Part shown: positions 1 through 12,100 of the stretch, one piece after another
How positions within the stretch are numbered: the first letter of the stretch is position 1
Layout of the letters: each line of letters starts with the position of its first letter
Assembly: GCA_036872755.1 (NCBI GenBank)
Contig: JAVHNS010000011.1
Coordinates: 1,612,001 to 1,676,000 of the forward strand
Direction: 5' to 3'
Source: Orbilia blumenaviensis
Taxonomy: Eukaryota; Ascomycota; Orbiliomycetes; Orbiliales; Orbiliaceae
Length of the DNA stretch: 64,000 nucleotides
Translations under genes and position numbers: made by a program
The notes under the pieces: generated by a model
What the model was told of the DNA's origin: nothing
The model's input: only the letters and a program-made list of their open reading frames with translations
Database searches by the model: none

Positions 1-2518
1 CAACTCAAATCTCATCCTGCAAAAAGCGGGTCATAGTATGAATGGTCGTGCAGTTGGTTGCATATGAACAAGCGCCTGAGCAGAACCGGACGAACCAGGG
101 CCAACAGCGGAGCTGGGCCACGACATGCCCGAACGTTTAATAACCTCAGCCCTCCCTCTAAACCTGCAACTGAACACCAAACACACCTCCCGGTTAGATT
201 CTGTATACACTTAGTTACCCGAAGAGATACCTACATATAGTTTTTTAGGTGTCTGTTCATACGCAATATTTCAAATTACAATTTGACCTGCAGTCTTGAG
301 CTCGTTCGCGTTCGCATCAGACCGGCCGTACGCCAGTGCTGGCAGCATGCAGCCTCAAGCGCCAGAGGGGAAGAGCACATGATTGTTCTTCAAATCCAAA
401 CTCCAATGAAGGGTCGAAATGCAACCCTTGAGACCTGTCATGCTTCGTAATGATATTTCAATCTCTCGTCAACCAAAAAAACAAGAAAAGAAAAGACAGG
501 AATATCATCCAAGTATCCACTCGAACGTGTAGAAGGTGTGCAATGTGCATTAGCAGATGCATACCATCGGCACCTTTCGTCTGAACTTGAAGAGCTAATA
601 ATGATGAGGGAAACTTACTATTTATTTACCCCTCGCCCATGTCCACCATTTCTTTTTCCTTCTATCGATATCAAAAACACATCGTGCAGTCGCTTACCCT
701 GGTTCCCAACCAGCAGTGACTCTGAGGCCCAGGTTACCATTCCCCTTCGCCTCCGACTGAAAATATGCAGGAAAGGCAACATTTAAGAAGCCTTATGACT
801 TCAATGGGAATCACCTGCATTTCTCGTTTGACACAAACTGTTATACGGTGTGGGAAAAGCTTTAAAAGTGTGGGGTGGTAGGCAATCCAGATCCCGCACT
901 TACCCAACCAATGGTTCAACCACGAATTGTCGTTTGGCTGAAGAAATACAAAAAAAGGGACAGCAAGACCATGTCAAGCACTGCATGCAGCTGGTGGGTT
1001 TAAGGTTAAATATCAAAAACAGGCGAGTTGTGCCGAACTTCACCACAATGGTCCGACTCGGGTCGGGGCTGGGAGGGATCTAGCGGGTTTGATCACGAAG
1101 GGTAAAGCCCTGGTCATACCGCCTACGATCTAACTACTGTGATATAACTGAATACTCGTACTAATTATAAACTACCTATGTACTACGCAAGTCGTCCGAC
1201 TTCTTGGTGAGGTTCGAATGGATCTATCCGCTGGCAGCCAGGTGTAGGCATATAAAGTACTTTAGTTAAGTAAGCACCTACTATTAAGGACTTATAGTTA
1301 TCTACCGACATACCTATACATAAGTACCTGGTTACATACTTCCTTTGATAGATCAATGGCCTACGCCCCGACATACAGGCCTAGGGCAATTGTTAGCTGG
1401 TTGGGTACTGGCCTACACAAGTACTCCAATATCTAGGTGTATATAACTCTATAATATTGGCCCACTGATCTCTGGGGCGACTGATAATGCGCCGGGTATG
1501 AGAGAAATTGAAAAAGAAGACACCTTTTTTTTTCTTCTTTTATATCCTTTCGCTATAAAAACTAGGTAAAGAATAGGAAAAAGAGCAAGACAAAGTGACA
1601 TATAGTATATACTTAGGTATAAATGGGTCTTAGGCATACGTTGAAGCAAGCTTATCAACGAGCTTCTGGGCAACTGGAGGCCGGCGCCGGAAACTGATAT
1701 GCACCCCGAGTCTCGCTAGCATAATATTCGCGAACACCTGAACGGTCACTATTATAATACCCGGGCGTATAAACGACTTCAATGCCCGGATACGCATTCA
1801 CAAATTTAATTTAGCAGATGTACAAGGCAATCAAGGGAACCAATTCCAGGCGCTTGAGAATTTCGGAGAAATAATAATGAGCTATTGGTATAAATCTGGG
1901 CCATAGACAACCCTGTATTACTGTTGGCTGACTATTAAGGCTGCGGGGCTGCAGCTCCTCTGGAGTCTACACCACCGTCTTGCAGCAGAAAATACCCAGG
2001 TACGTGGTTTGCGCCATGTCATTGATACTATGAGCCAGTTCAAACACATCAACAGACCTCGTCGGAAGATGGCCGATAATCAATCCACGTACAGCAGAAT
2101 CTTATGTTACTATAGAAAAGTTTTTGCTTGTATAACCCAGGGGTCGCGAGACCCTAGAGTGTGTCACTATACTGGAAGAAAACGGAAAATGGAAACTTGA
2201 GGAAACGAGTATCAATTCCAGGGGCTAGGGGAGCTATAAAAATCGAGTGGACACAGAAAGGAAGAAAAGAAAAGGTGACAAAAAGGGAAGCTGTTCGACA
2301 GGAAGAATATACGATAAAAGTACTTCCATAGCTTTAAAGTTCTTGCTTGTCAATATTTAGGCCCCCGTAGGAAGACTACTAGAAAAAATTTCATTTTTTG
2401 GTGTCTCGCCGTTATTTGTTGTTCGGTAAACCGACGTGAACAAGCTAGGTCGATGAACTTTACGCCATTTGAAGTATCTTTCTATGACCAAACAAAAAAA
2501 AAGTATTATATTGTCCTT
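1..2518. other. Intergenic region without a recognisable gene
   Basis: No open frame here carries a recognisable domain and no set of exons could be joined into a family I know. The DNA contains scattered TAGGTAC-like tetranucleotide motifs and short A/T runs. The last few hundred bases are the likely 3' untranslated region of the 14-3-3 gene, which is read from the opposite strand and ends at 2519. Confidence 0.6.
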
Positions 2519-3639
2519 TTATTCCTTGGCAGCGGTTTCCGTCTCAGCCGGTGGGGCATCGGCCATCGTTGTCTCCTTTGCGTCGGCGGGGGCTTGGTCG
2601 GCTTCTGCTTCGGATGAGGTCCAGAGGGTCTATTTCACGCGATTGTGAGATGGGTTTTCGAGGCGGAAATATATCAAAATGCATTGAAGGGGTGTTTCTT
2701 ACTAGGTTGTCACGGAGAAGTTGCATGATCAATGTGGAATCCTTGTAGCTTTCCTCACTAAGGGTGTCAAGTTCTATCATCGAGATAACGGGTTAATCCT
2801 GTTTAAAAATTGGGGGAACTGAGTATATAGAGTACGCACCCGCAATGGCGTCATCAAAGGCTTGCTTTGCAAGGTGGCAAGCCTGATCCGGCGAGTTCAG
2901 GATTTCGTAATAGAAGACAGAAAAGTTCAGGGCAAGGCCAAGTCGGATTGGGTGGGTTGGAGCCAAATCGCTTTGGGCAACCTCGGTAGCATTCTTGTAA
3001 GCCTCGAGGGACTTATCGGCAGACTCCTTGCGTTTATCGCCAAGGGCAAACTCAGCGAGATAACGGTGGTAGTCACCCTTCCTGTTGTAGGCCTGTGGTT
3101 AGAGACATGAAATATGACAACATGCCAAGCACGTTTTCTTTAGGGCGAACATACATCTTGTGATAGAAGACCTTGCTCTCACCGCTCTGTGCACTGGGGA
3201 TAAGGTGCTTATCGAGAACCTCTAGAATATCCTCACAGATCTTGGCAAGTTCGGCCTCGATCTTGACACGGTACTCCTTGATGAGCTTTACTTGGGGTTC
3301 ATTACCTTTCGAGTCCTCTTTTTGTTCGATGGAGGTGACGATTCTCCACGAGGCTCGGCGGGCACCAATGACGTTCTTGTAGGCAACGGAGAGAAGGTTT
3401 CGCTCTTCGACAGTCAACTCGGTATTGGAGGAGGCGACAGTCTTCATATTCTCAACCATCTCTATATATCAGTGTTAGAGGTCGATGTTGTGGGCCCTTT
3501 TGCATAGCACGCCGGCTTTACGCCCGGTAATATCAAAGAGGCGGATAGGAGTGGAAGCAAGTGGTGAAAATGATATACCTTCATAGCGCTCAGCTTGCTC
3601 GGCAAGCTTAGCCAAATAGACAGCATCTTCGTGACCCAT
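2519..3639 (-). CDS. bmh1: 14-3-3 protein (phosphoserine/threonine-binding adaptor)
   Basis: Five exons on the minus strand: 3639-3579, 3461-3155, 3081-2840, 2773-2703 and 2629-2519, giving 263 residues. The exons join in frame with GT-AG introns. The start [20 protein letters not shown] is the usual 14-3-3 N-terminus. Signature 1 ([11 protein letters not shown]) lies in exon 2, and signature 2 ([20 protein letters not shown]) spans the exon 4/5 junction, which confirms the intron removed between DNL and TLW. The C-terminal tail is acidic and Ala/Pro-rich, as in fungal members. Family knowledge: 14-3-3 dimers bind phosphorylated partners in the cytoplasm and act in cell-cycle control, TOR/RAS signalling and morphogenesis. 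The choice among fungal paralogue names (bmh1, artA, rad24) is by convention only; the family assignment is secure. Confidence 0.97.
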
Positions 3640-4796
3640 TTTTGATTATTTGATGTGGATATTTGAGTTCTAGACGAACAAAAGGGTCCATATTAGCCAT
3701 ACTCCAGTGAATTATACGATATGTCGGCTCGTGCACATGTGTTGATACGGCGGGTAGCATGTATACGAGCCCAGCCATCCCCTAGTAGCTACCCCGGGAG
3801 AGCCGTTGGAGAAGCCGGTGATAGATCGGCATTTTCGCAGGCTTGGGCTTCCAACGTCTTCGAGTCGGCAAAGGCACCAGCAAGGCACAGAAGCAACAGT
3901 TGCCAGGAAGTTGGGATGGTGGTAAGATGGTTAAACGAGTATCGGTATCGATAGACGCTTGAGCTACCCCGTGTCGCGAGCCTTAATAGATACCGCCAGA
4001 GAATCTTCCGAAGGGAGACAACTCGATATACAGTCGTAAAATACCTGATTTCGATGAGAAAAGCCGATATTTGTTCGTATTTTTGATGTTGCCACTGGCT
4101 TTCTTTTGGATGGAGGAGCGAGTAGACGAGCAGAAAGGAGGGGTAGCAACGGAGCAGGGAAAAACTCGACGACCCTCGCTTGAGTTGCTCGCTCGTGTAA
4201 AATGATGTAACCAGGCAGTTAGACTCTCACCTTTGAATAGATTCGATGGAAGCTTGTTCGTCAAGACGAAGGGTGGTTGAGATGGTCGGGTGTGTTTACT
4301 GTGATGTTCGAAGGGGGAATGAATGCGGTTAGCGATGGCGAATGTTGGGAGAAGTGGTGGAAGTTAGGAGAGAGAGGGAGGGAGAGGATGGGGGATTTAG
4401 ATTGGGATTTTGGCTTTGCTTTGCTGGGGCAGGCTAACAGAAAAGGCGATTTACACAGCTGAAAAGCGGAGCAGCGCCGGGAAACTGGGAATTTGAAAAG
4501 GGAGAAGATATCAAAAAAGGAAAAAAGGAAAAGGATATCGAACTGCAATCTAGCTGGGAGTTACCTGAGCTTGAGTACAAGTAGTGGGGTTATTAAGATA
4601 TCGGGGGGGTACGATAGGACATATGCAAAGCTTGAGGATAGAATGGGACGAGGGGGGAAAGGGAGGAAGAGGGAGAGTACTGTGAGGTGAGGTGAGGAGG
4701 TATCTAAGAGGGAGGTACCTACTGACCTGCTACTTAAGTGGGTAGTTCTTATTTAGTATTTGACTATATAGTGTTCCCTTAGTACTATAGTACGTC

Positions 4797-4862
4797 GGTA
4801 GGAGGTAGGTAGGTAGGTTTTTTCGTGAAGGGGTTAAGGAGGAAGGAAGGAAGGAAGGAAGG
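4797..4862. repeat. GGTA and GGAA tetranucleotide microsatellites
   Basis: Tandem GGTA units at about 4797-4818 are followed closely by tandem GGAA units at about 4838-4862. Seen directly in the sequence. Confidence 0.85.
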
Positions 4863-4961
4863 GAAGAAGGAAGAAGGGGTTAACTACCTAGGTAAGTACC
4901 CAGGTACCAAGTAAAAGTATATGCTTGCAAGCTTGCTGGCACGGCACAGGAGCTCGAGAGC

Positions 4962-5014
4962 TAGAAGAAGAAGAAGAAGCAGCAGCAGAAGCAGAAGAAG
5001 CAGAAGAAGAAGAG
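4962..5014. repeat. Mixed GAA/GCA trinucleotide tract
   Basis: An imperfect trinucleotide tract alternating GAA and GCA units. It would read as a Ser/Ala-rich stretch on the minus strand, but nothing else suggests that it is coding. Confidence 0.8.
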
Positions 5015-5097
5015 TGACAACACTCAATGCAAGCAGCGGTGCTGGGGAAAGGGCGGGTCGGCACCATCACTCAAGTAACCACTATAAGGTACTAAGC

Positions 5098-5275
5098 TAG
5101 GTAGGCACCCCTAGGTACCTACCTACAGTACCTAAATATATTATTGCACGATTATAGAGTGGGAGGAATTTTTTAGATTTAATTTTGATAGTAAAGTACC
5201 TACTCTGGGTATTTACCTACCTACCTACCTCTCACCTACCTAGGTTAGGTACTTACTACCTAGGTAAGTACCTCC
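5098..5275. repeat. TAGG/CCTA palindrome-rich cluster
   Basis: A dense cluster of CCTA and TAGG units, including self-complementary forms such as CCTAGG and GGTACC. The same motif family recurs near 15080-15132, 33826-33866, 34012-34060 and 50525-50572, always outside coding sequence. Confidence 0.75.
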
Positions 5276-6813
5276 TAATAGCAGCAGTGTGAATCGAAAT
5301 TGAATTTAGCTCTTAACCTTCACATCATGATTACACAAAACCCCGAATCGAAGGCTACCAAGTGAGAACTTACTTAAGTGCATACTTGGGTACGTACAAC
5401 CTATTGACCTCCTCACGACACATTCTATCACCCGTGTTAACTTGCCTCTGCTGCTACTCTTGCTGTTGCTGCTGCTGCAATAGTCGATATTTCTACATTT
5501 TACTCTCTTCACATACGTGTAGTATACTTAGGTGCATATTGATATATATATGTAATTTTTAAGTATATAGGTAGGTAGGTACTTAGGTATGTATAAGGCA
5601 TATGGCTAGGGCATTATTGGGAATCAGTTTGAATGCAAATTATTCATCCGATATGTCGTGTAACGAACCGGTATCCGCTCAATCGTGATAACTTTTATAA
5701 GTTGAATCAATTGAATCAAACATCCCATCATGTTCGGGTGCACGTATACCTGGGTACCTACTGACCCAGGTACGTATATGCGCGCATGCTGGGCCCAGCC
5801 CCCCGAACCTTTAGCCCGTCATTGTCGAGGCTAGCTATAAGTTGATATTATTGATATCGTGTCGAGGTATATGTACCGCAGTATGGATTGGTATTATCAA
5901 TTTTAGTTATATATTACCTGCATACTAGTCCTAGGTATATGCCTCCTATATACTAGCACTTGCACTTCCTACTCTAAGCGACAATTAATTGAATCATAAT
6001 TTCCCTTATCTCCTCCTCCTCCTCCTCCTCCCGGGTCCAAAATAAGATATCGAAACGTGCACGTGCGTCGAAGTATGGATAGATGCTATAAACTAATGAA
6101 CCGCATTAGCATAGCTATTGCGGTGCACCGGGTCAAAGCCCATAGAGAACGACATCGCTCGTTTGCATTTGTAATATTTGCACAAGCTATGGCGCCGGCA
6201 TATGGCCATGGTCATGGCCAATGGCAAATTTTAAATGTTCGTCATCGTACGTACTGCCCGGCTTCTGATTGGTCTACAGAAGGTGTCCTAAGTCAGCCTT
6301 CTATACCAGTAAAGTAGACAGGCTGGCAAGGTACTTGCACTTGCTCATGAGGATTCAAGTATACACTATCTGGGAGTATCGATACGTATCTATTGGCAAG
6401 AATCGATGGCCCCTAGTGCCTATGACGATATCTTGATTCTTCCGAGGCGGATAAATTCAGCTGACCACGATGAGGTACATATTTAAGTGAATACTTCCTT
6501 TTGGTTGCTTCGTTGCTCCAACTATCGGTGCAATACTCGAGCCTTATTCTCCGTCAAAGGTTCCCGGATAGCCACGTGAGCCGCCCAGAAGTTAATGCTG
6601 CAAGGCCAGACACCGATGGTGAGCGGATGTGACTGTGTGAATCGAAAGGCTGGCCCAAGGTGGCGTTATCATCCCACCGGGCAACTTTGTGTTGCCCCAC
6701 TTTGGGTGGCTGAACGTGCAAAAACCGCCTGACGTCTTTTCTCTGGCATTTCTCTTCGGACGTTCGGTTCAAACCCACTAAAAAACCACACAGTTTAGTC
6801 CACCAACTTTGTA

Positions 6814-6827
6814 TATAAAACCCCGAA
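6814..6827 (+). promoter_or_regulatory. TATA-type core promoter of the IF1 gene
   Basis: TATAAAACCCCGAA lies 66 bases before the IF1 start codon. The same 14 bases occur at 24193-24206, upstream of the UDP-GlcNAc pyrophosphorylase gene. The position suits a TATA box; the function is inferred. Confidence 0.55.
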
Positions 6828-6879
6828 TACCTCTCCGATAACTATCTAATCAATCCGCACTCTAAAACAACCATCCAAA

Positions 6880-7439
6880 ATGACTCTACGAACCGCTCTC
6901 ACCAGAACTATCGTTAGACTCCCGCGAGTTACCGTTTTCCGCCCCTCGGCCTCTCTCGTCATGAACAGAGGATACAGCGCGGGAGATACCGGTGGTATCC
7001 GATACGGTGGTATGTACCTTGATTCCCCGATTGTCTTACATCTCATTCGAGTCGGCTACTAACTTCCATCTCTTTGGATCGGTAGGTGAGCAAGCCGGGT
7101 AAGCTCTATTCATATGAATCTCCCGGAAGGAAGATTTACATCAATTATCCGACTCCTAACGAAACGTTATATTATTCCAGGGATTCCTTCACACGCCGTG
7201 AGAAGGCCCAAGAGGATTTCTACATAAAGCAACGTGAAAAGGAACGCCTTTCCAAGCTCAGGGAAAAATTAGCCGCCCAGAGAAAGCACTTGGACGATCT
7301 CGAGGAGGATATGTAAGTCATTTCCTGAATCCCCCCCTCGGATTGAACATGCCGTTTTCCGGTGTCAATTTCTAATCTCGACAATTTGAAATTCTTTAGT
7401 AAGGAATTGGAGAAGCACGCCGGTGGCGAGCACAACTAG
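6880..7439 (+). CDS. INH1: Mitochondrial ATP synthase inhibitor (IF1 family)
   Basis: Four exons: 6880-7009, 7086-7098 (only 13 nt), 7181-7312 and 7400-7439, giving 104 residues. Residues 1 to about 30 are Arg/Ser/Thr-rich without acids and look like a mitochondrial presequence. The mature part runs from GYSAGDTGGIRYG through GEQAG to DSFTRREKAQEDFYIKQREK, then a long Lys/Glu/Leu helix with LAAQRKHLDDLEEDI, ending KHAGGEHN. This is the IF1 inhibitory segment followed by its coiled coil. Family knowledge: IF1 binds F1-ATPase at low pH and blocks ATP hydrolysis when the membrane potential collapses. The 13-nt microexon is required: joining exon 1 straight to the third exon breaks the frame. A TATA element lies 66 bases upstream. 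The neighbouring complex I subunit gene is convergent. Confidence 0.93.
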
Positions 7440-7846
7440 GCTCCTCTTCCGAAACCCTGACGCGTGTGGATTCAATTGCATTTCAATTCTTCGAGAAAGA
7501 TATGAACGGTACCTTTTTCTGAGCGTAGCCGAGCTTTCTTTTGTGTATTAAAACGAAAATCAGAAACATAAATTGGTCGATTCTGTATGCCTAAAACATA
7601 TTTACTTAGGAGGGAAACTCAGGAACAAACAATCTCCGCTTATAAGAGACTATAATACGGATCCACACGCTATTTTCTTCTCGTTTATTTTTCATATATA
7701 AAAAAAACATATATTTACATCTAAATGAAGGTCGTTTTAAGATATACACGACGCCTCTTCTTATTCTCCACACATTCAAAGATACTGGGCATCGCCTGGG
7801 ATTAAAAGATAACCGCAAATTTATGTCAATTTCAGTGGATGTAAAC
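7440..7846. other. Shared 3' region of two convergent genes
   Basis: The 407 bases between the stop codons of the IF1 gene (+) and the complex I subunit gene (-). They must hold both 3' ends and polyadenylation signals. No gene is seen. Confidence 0.6.
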
Positions 7847-8612
7847 TCAATAACTCCCCTCTGGCTTTGCCTGTTTTTAAGTGGGTCAGCGAATGGTTGT
7901 AACAGAAAGCATGCGCATAAACCAATTGGGACGTACCAGGAGAGCACCTTTCCCCCCGAGTGCTTTTTCTAACCCGTTATGTGGGAATTCCCTTGGGACC
8001 GCCCGCTTATCTGGATAAAATGAATAGACTGCACCGCAGAGCCCGAGGGCCGTGAGTACGAAGCAAGTGAATGATATGGCTGCCTGCTTCGGTGTTGCGA
8101 CGGTGTATTCGTAAAGCGTGAAAATACCAAGCGAGTCTTCATCTTCGTGAACCTATATCGGGGGGAGCATTAGATTTGCATAACTGCCATTCTATTTTGG
8201 AATAATGGGAGAAGGGGGTCAGTACCGGTTCACCGAAGTTCCTCCTCTCCTGTGGGTCCCACCACTTCTCGTACGGGTCCCTGAACTGGCGTTTTAGCGG
8301 AGGTGGTTGGGTGAGAGAGTAGCCATCGTTCTGTAGATGTATCCGCCCTGGTTAGCCTCCGCTACCTAAAGCCATATCGGCTCCCTATTTCGGAAGATAC
8401 TATGTCCAAAGGGTGCGATAATTGAGAGGGAGGGGCATCGGTACCATTCCGGGGTCATCGATTTCGGGGTTTCCAGTTAGCAGTCTCGGGACGGGCTCCG
8501 GCTGCGGTGTGGCGGCAGAGGCATAACATCTCTGGCGGGGGATATGGGAGAGGATTGGTCGGGCGAGCCGCAGTCGCGAAGAAGTGGCGGCAATGGATCT
8601 GATAGGAAGCAT
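7847..8612 (-). CDS. Mitochondrial complex I subunit, ASHI/NDUFB8 family
   Basis: Proposed exons on the minus strand: 8612-8445, 8330-8226, 8152-7937 and 7870-7847, all in phase 0, giving 170 residues. Residues 1 to about 35 form an Arg/Ser-rich mitochondrial presequence. The core has NDGYSLTQPPPLKRQFRDPY followed by a WWDPQERRNFGEP block and then VHEDEDSLGIF; this WWD/RRNFGEPVHED signature is what identifies the family. A single transmembrane segment (about ISFTCFVLTALGLCGAVYSF) precedes YPDKRAVPREFPHNGLEKAL. Family knowledge: an accessory subunit of the membrane arm of NADH:ubiquinone oxidoreductase in the inner membrane. The last intron (7936-7871, donor GTACGT, CTGAC branch site) is inferred. 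Without it the protein would read on to a stop at 7886 with a different tail. Confidence 0.88.
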
Positions 8613-9158
8613 GGTAGCTGGTGGGACTAGTAACCAGTAGACGCAGAATACACATTAGCTTCATCGCGATATGACCGGCTATGCAGTTGTGAGGTGGCTG
8701 TGGACATACTATCCTGTGTATGCGATGTCGGTGGTAATGTTAAGGGCGATGTCGATGGCAATGTTGATGGCAATGTCCAGTACCCGATATCTGATTCGAT
8801 ATGACCGCCTCTGGTAGCGGTGGTGTTGGGGTGAGGTCAGATCGGCCAAGCCTTCCTCCGCCGAGAAGCGCTGCGTTGCTGTTCCCTCTGGCTAAATTTT
8901 ATATCATTTTATTCCTTCTCGGCAAACCCCCCCAAAACACTAAACTCTAACCTACACCGTCGGACCCAAATCACAGCGCATCCTATCTTCGACAGCCGAT
9001 ATCTCGCCAACTACGCGGTTCTAGTGGATGCGAATAAGCTAGCTTGAAAGCTTGGGATCTCAGCTTCAACCTGACCAACTCTCAGAAGATTCTCGGATAA
9101 TTTGGGTGGTCTGGGACGGGTAAACCGCAGAGGCCACCCCAGCAACCAGCCTGCTGTT
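8613..9158. promoter_or_regulatory. Divergent promoter region, complex I subunit / SWR1
   Basis: The 546 bases between the two start codons should carry both promoters. An imperfect repeat of GATGTCG/GGCAATGTT-like units lies near 8725-8780. No recognised binding site stands out. Confidence 0.55.
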
Positions 9159-12100
9159 ATGACGCCTGACGACTCCAATCCCGATCCCGAAACCCCTCAA
9201 AATGACCGTACGTCTTCTAAACCTCCCGGGGCGACTTGCTGTACCCTCCGTGATCAATTGGTGCCATGCTGAGCCATAGTCTTTCCAGGAAACGGACACT
9301 TACCCGCTACTAGAAGCAGCTCGAGGACAACCAGGTCCCTGCAGGTCGATACCGAAGCCGCCCAAAATCTTAATTCGAACTCTACCTTGAGCAATGAGGT
9401 CCTTCAGCTTCTGAACCCGTCTAAGAAACGAAAGTTGAACGGACCACCTTCGCCACCATGGAAGTCAGCGGCTGCTCAAACACCCTCCAGCTTTATCGAC
9501 GACACGGGCAGGAAGAGATCGATGAGAACCATGCCGCCACCGCCTACTCCTGTCACTCCGGCGAAGGGGGGCCGCCTCACAAGGTCCGCTACAGCACAAA
9601 TTTCACCAGATACATCTGCGGACAGTCGCACTAAAACTAAAGAATACAGGCCTGGGACCCGGACTTCACCTAGGTCGAAGCAACATCAAACTCCTACTGT
9701 AGCTCCAAAGTCTTCAAATTCGAGATCTCAAACCCGTGGTAGCGCTAAATCCGTTTCCGCCGTTTCCGCCTCGCCGCGCAGCCCAGCAGCTACAAAATTC
9801 AACCAAATAAGGCATATTGTCCCTGTTCGAGCCTCCCCAAAACAATCTCAACGCTCGTCGAGCCCGAAAAAGAGCCGATGTTCCGCCACCCTCTCGACAG
9901 CACCTAGAAGGCGGAGTGGGAGACTTGCAGTGGCTGAGGAACATGCTGAAGATGATGAAGATGTTGAAGATGTTGACGTGGAGGGCGGCCTCCAGAGTTT
10001 TACTGAGGAGACTTTCGATGATTCTAAGAGAATATCGTGGCGACTCAAGTTTAGCCGCAAGGTCAAACCTCCTCTCTTTTGCAACATACTCAACATGCCA
10101 CAACCTCGCAAATTCTCATCACTGAGAGAGTATCTTGATGCCGAAGACAACGATCCAGAGTATCTTAAACAAATGCAAGACGCTGCTACCGGGGAGGCTA
10201 TTAAACGTTCTAAGCTCGAAGAAGCCTATGAAAACGACACACTTCGTCCAGAGAATCTTCAGATCGCTTTGCCCCAGCTTGTACCATTGCCAGAACGCAT
10301 AAGGCCGCAATGGGGACATCAAGACCACTTTGTCAATCATGCTATCCGCTTCAGCAAACTCCTTAAGAGGGAGCGTATGCAACACATCAAAGACGCCAAA
10401 GCTATCGCTAAGGATGCTGCTGAAGCCGCACGAAAACGGCGTCCGAAGACCCGCGAGGAAGTCGAGCGTGAGCAGAGAGATATAAGCATAAAGAGGTATA
10501 AAGAAGTAGTAGCTGGTTTCAAGATTAAGCTAAAACTCACAGAAAAGGTAGGCGATGTATTGAAGTGCCCTTAACATATAAATGCTCACACTTGTGTATC
10601 CACAGGCTGCCCAGGATGTGAGGAGAGAACAGTATCTGGAGGCAACTCGCCTCGCTGGCCGGGAGACCCTTAAGAAGATGCTCCAACACTCGAGCAAACT
10701 TCTAGATGCGCGTATTAAGACTCGTGACGGCGTCCTTGATGAACTTGATGAAATTGACAATGAGACGACTATTAATGGGACGAGGGGCGAGGGGCCGAGC
10801 GATGACGACGAAGATTCGGGGACGAGTGAAAGAAGTGAGATATCGGAAGACGCTTCTAATATGTCCGACTCAGAGTCTTCAGGCGAAGGAGGTGTCGGAG
10901 ACGATGATGGTGATGACAAGCTGAGCCCGGAAGAATTACGACGCAAATACGCTGCCTTGACTGAATTGGACGACAAACACATTTCTGGAGAAGAAGATAC
11001 AGATGCCTCAATGTCTATGGATGATATCATTTTGGGGGAGAGCCTTCCGGAAGTAACCGGACTGGAAGATGGTAATAGTCATTGGCTAGAAGACTCAGTA
11101 CTGGATGAGAGTGATGAGGATATTCCGATGGATAGTGAGGAAGAAATCTCGAGTAGTGAGGATGAAGAGAGTCATCACGGCGGGGAAGATTATGACGCCG
11201 AGGATGATGACGATGAGGAAGACGACGATGCAGACGTTGGCCTCTTCGGGTTCTTCTCAAAAGGTGAAGTTGACAGGATGCGACATGGTGGCGTCACAAC
11301 TTCAAAACGTTCCCAAGGACTCGATGGTTCGAACGACGACGACGAAGACCTCGAAGAAGTCGATATGGTTCCAGTCAACACGGAATGTCATGAGGATGTG
11401 AGCGATCTTTCCGACACCAACGGCGTCCACTTAACCGAAGTCGACCATTCAACAGGCAAACACAACCCCCATTCTAGTGACGATTCTAGCGTCGCTAAAA
11501 CTGGTATATCTGAAGTTAGTAGTGTCACTACTCCAGCATCTGTCGGCAATGTCGGAGACCACAGGGAGCCAAAGACCCCAATATCGAGTTTGCTTAGGGG
11601 CACTCTCCGTGAATATCAACATTTTGGCCTGGACTGGCTGGTCAACCTCTATAATAACGGAACAAATGGGATATTGGCAGACGAGATGGGCCTTGGTAAA
11701 ACGATACAGACAATTGCTCTTCTATCTCATCTAGCTACTGATCGTGGGGTATGGGGGCCACATCTCGTGGTCGTGCCCACCAGTGTTATTCTCAACTGGG
11801 AGATGGAGTTCAAAAAATGGGCACCAGGCTTTAAGATCATGACTTACTATGGCAGTCGTGAAGAACGCCAGGAAAAACGTAAAGGATGGATGGACCTCAA
11901 TGCCTGGGATGTATGCATTACCTCCTATCAACTCGTCGTTCAGGATGTACAAACATTCAAGCGAAGACCTTGGCATTATCTTATTCTCGATGAAGCGCAC
12001 AATATCAAAAACTTCCGATCCCAAAGATGGCAGACCCTTCTTAACTTCAAAGCTCAAGCGCGCCTCCTATTAACAGGCACCCCGCTCCAGAACAACCTGA

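Larger units (their letters stand above)
3640..6879. other. Divergent intergenic region with simple repeats
   Basis: This lies between the divergently transcribed 14-3-3 and IF1 genes and should hold both promoters and a long 14-3-3 leader. Open frames in it show no domain. It is rich in simple repeats (GGTA, GGAA, GAA/GCA, CCTA and CCT tracts). At 5770-5789 there are 20 nt of perfect purine-pyrimidine alternation. Confidence 0.6.

Noticed and set aside
6755..6780. GGTTCAAACCC, resembling a tRNA B box
   Set aside because: No A box and no cloverleaf-forming sequence upstream, so it is not a tRNA gene.
10530..11030. 166-codon minus-strand Ser-rich frame
   Set aside because: Antisense shadow of the acidic Asp/Glu/Ser stretch of SWR1.
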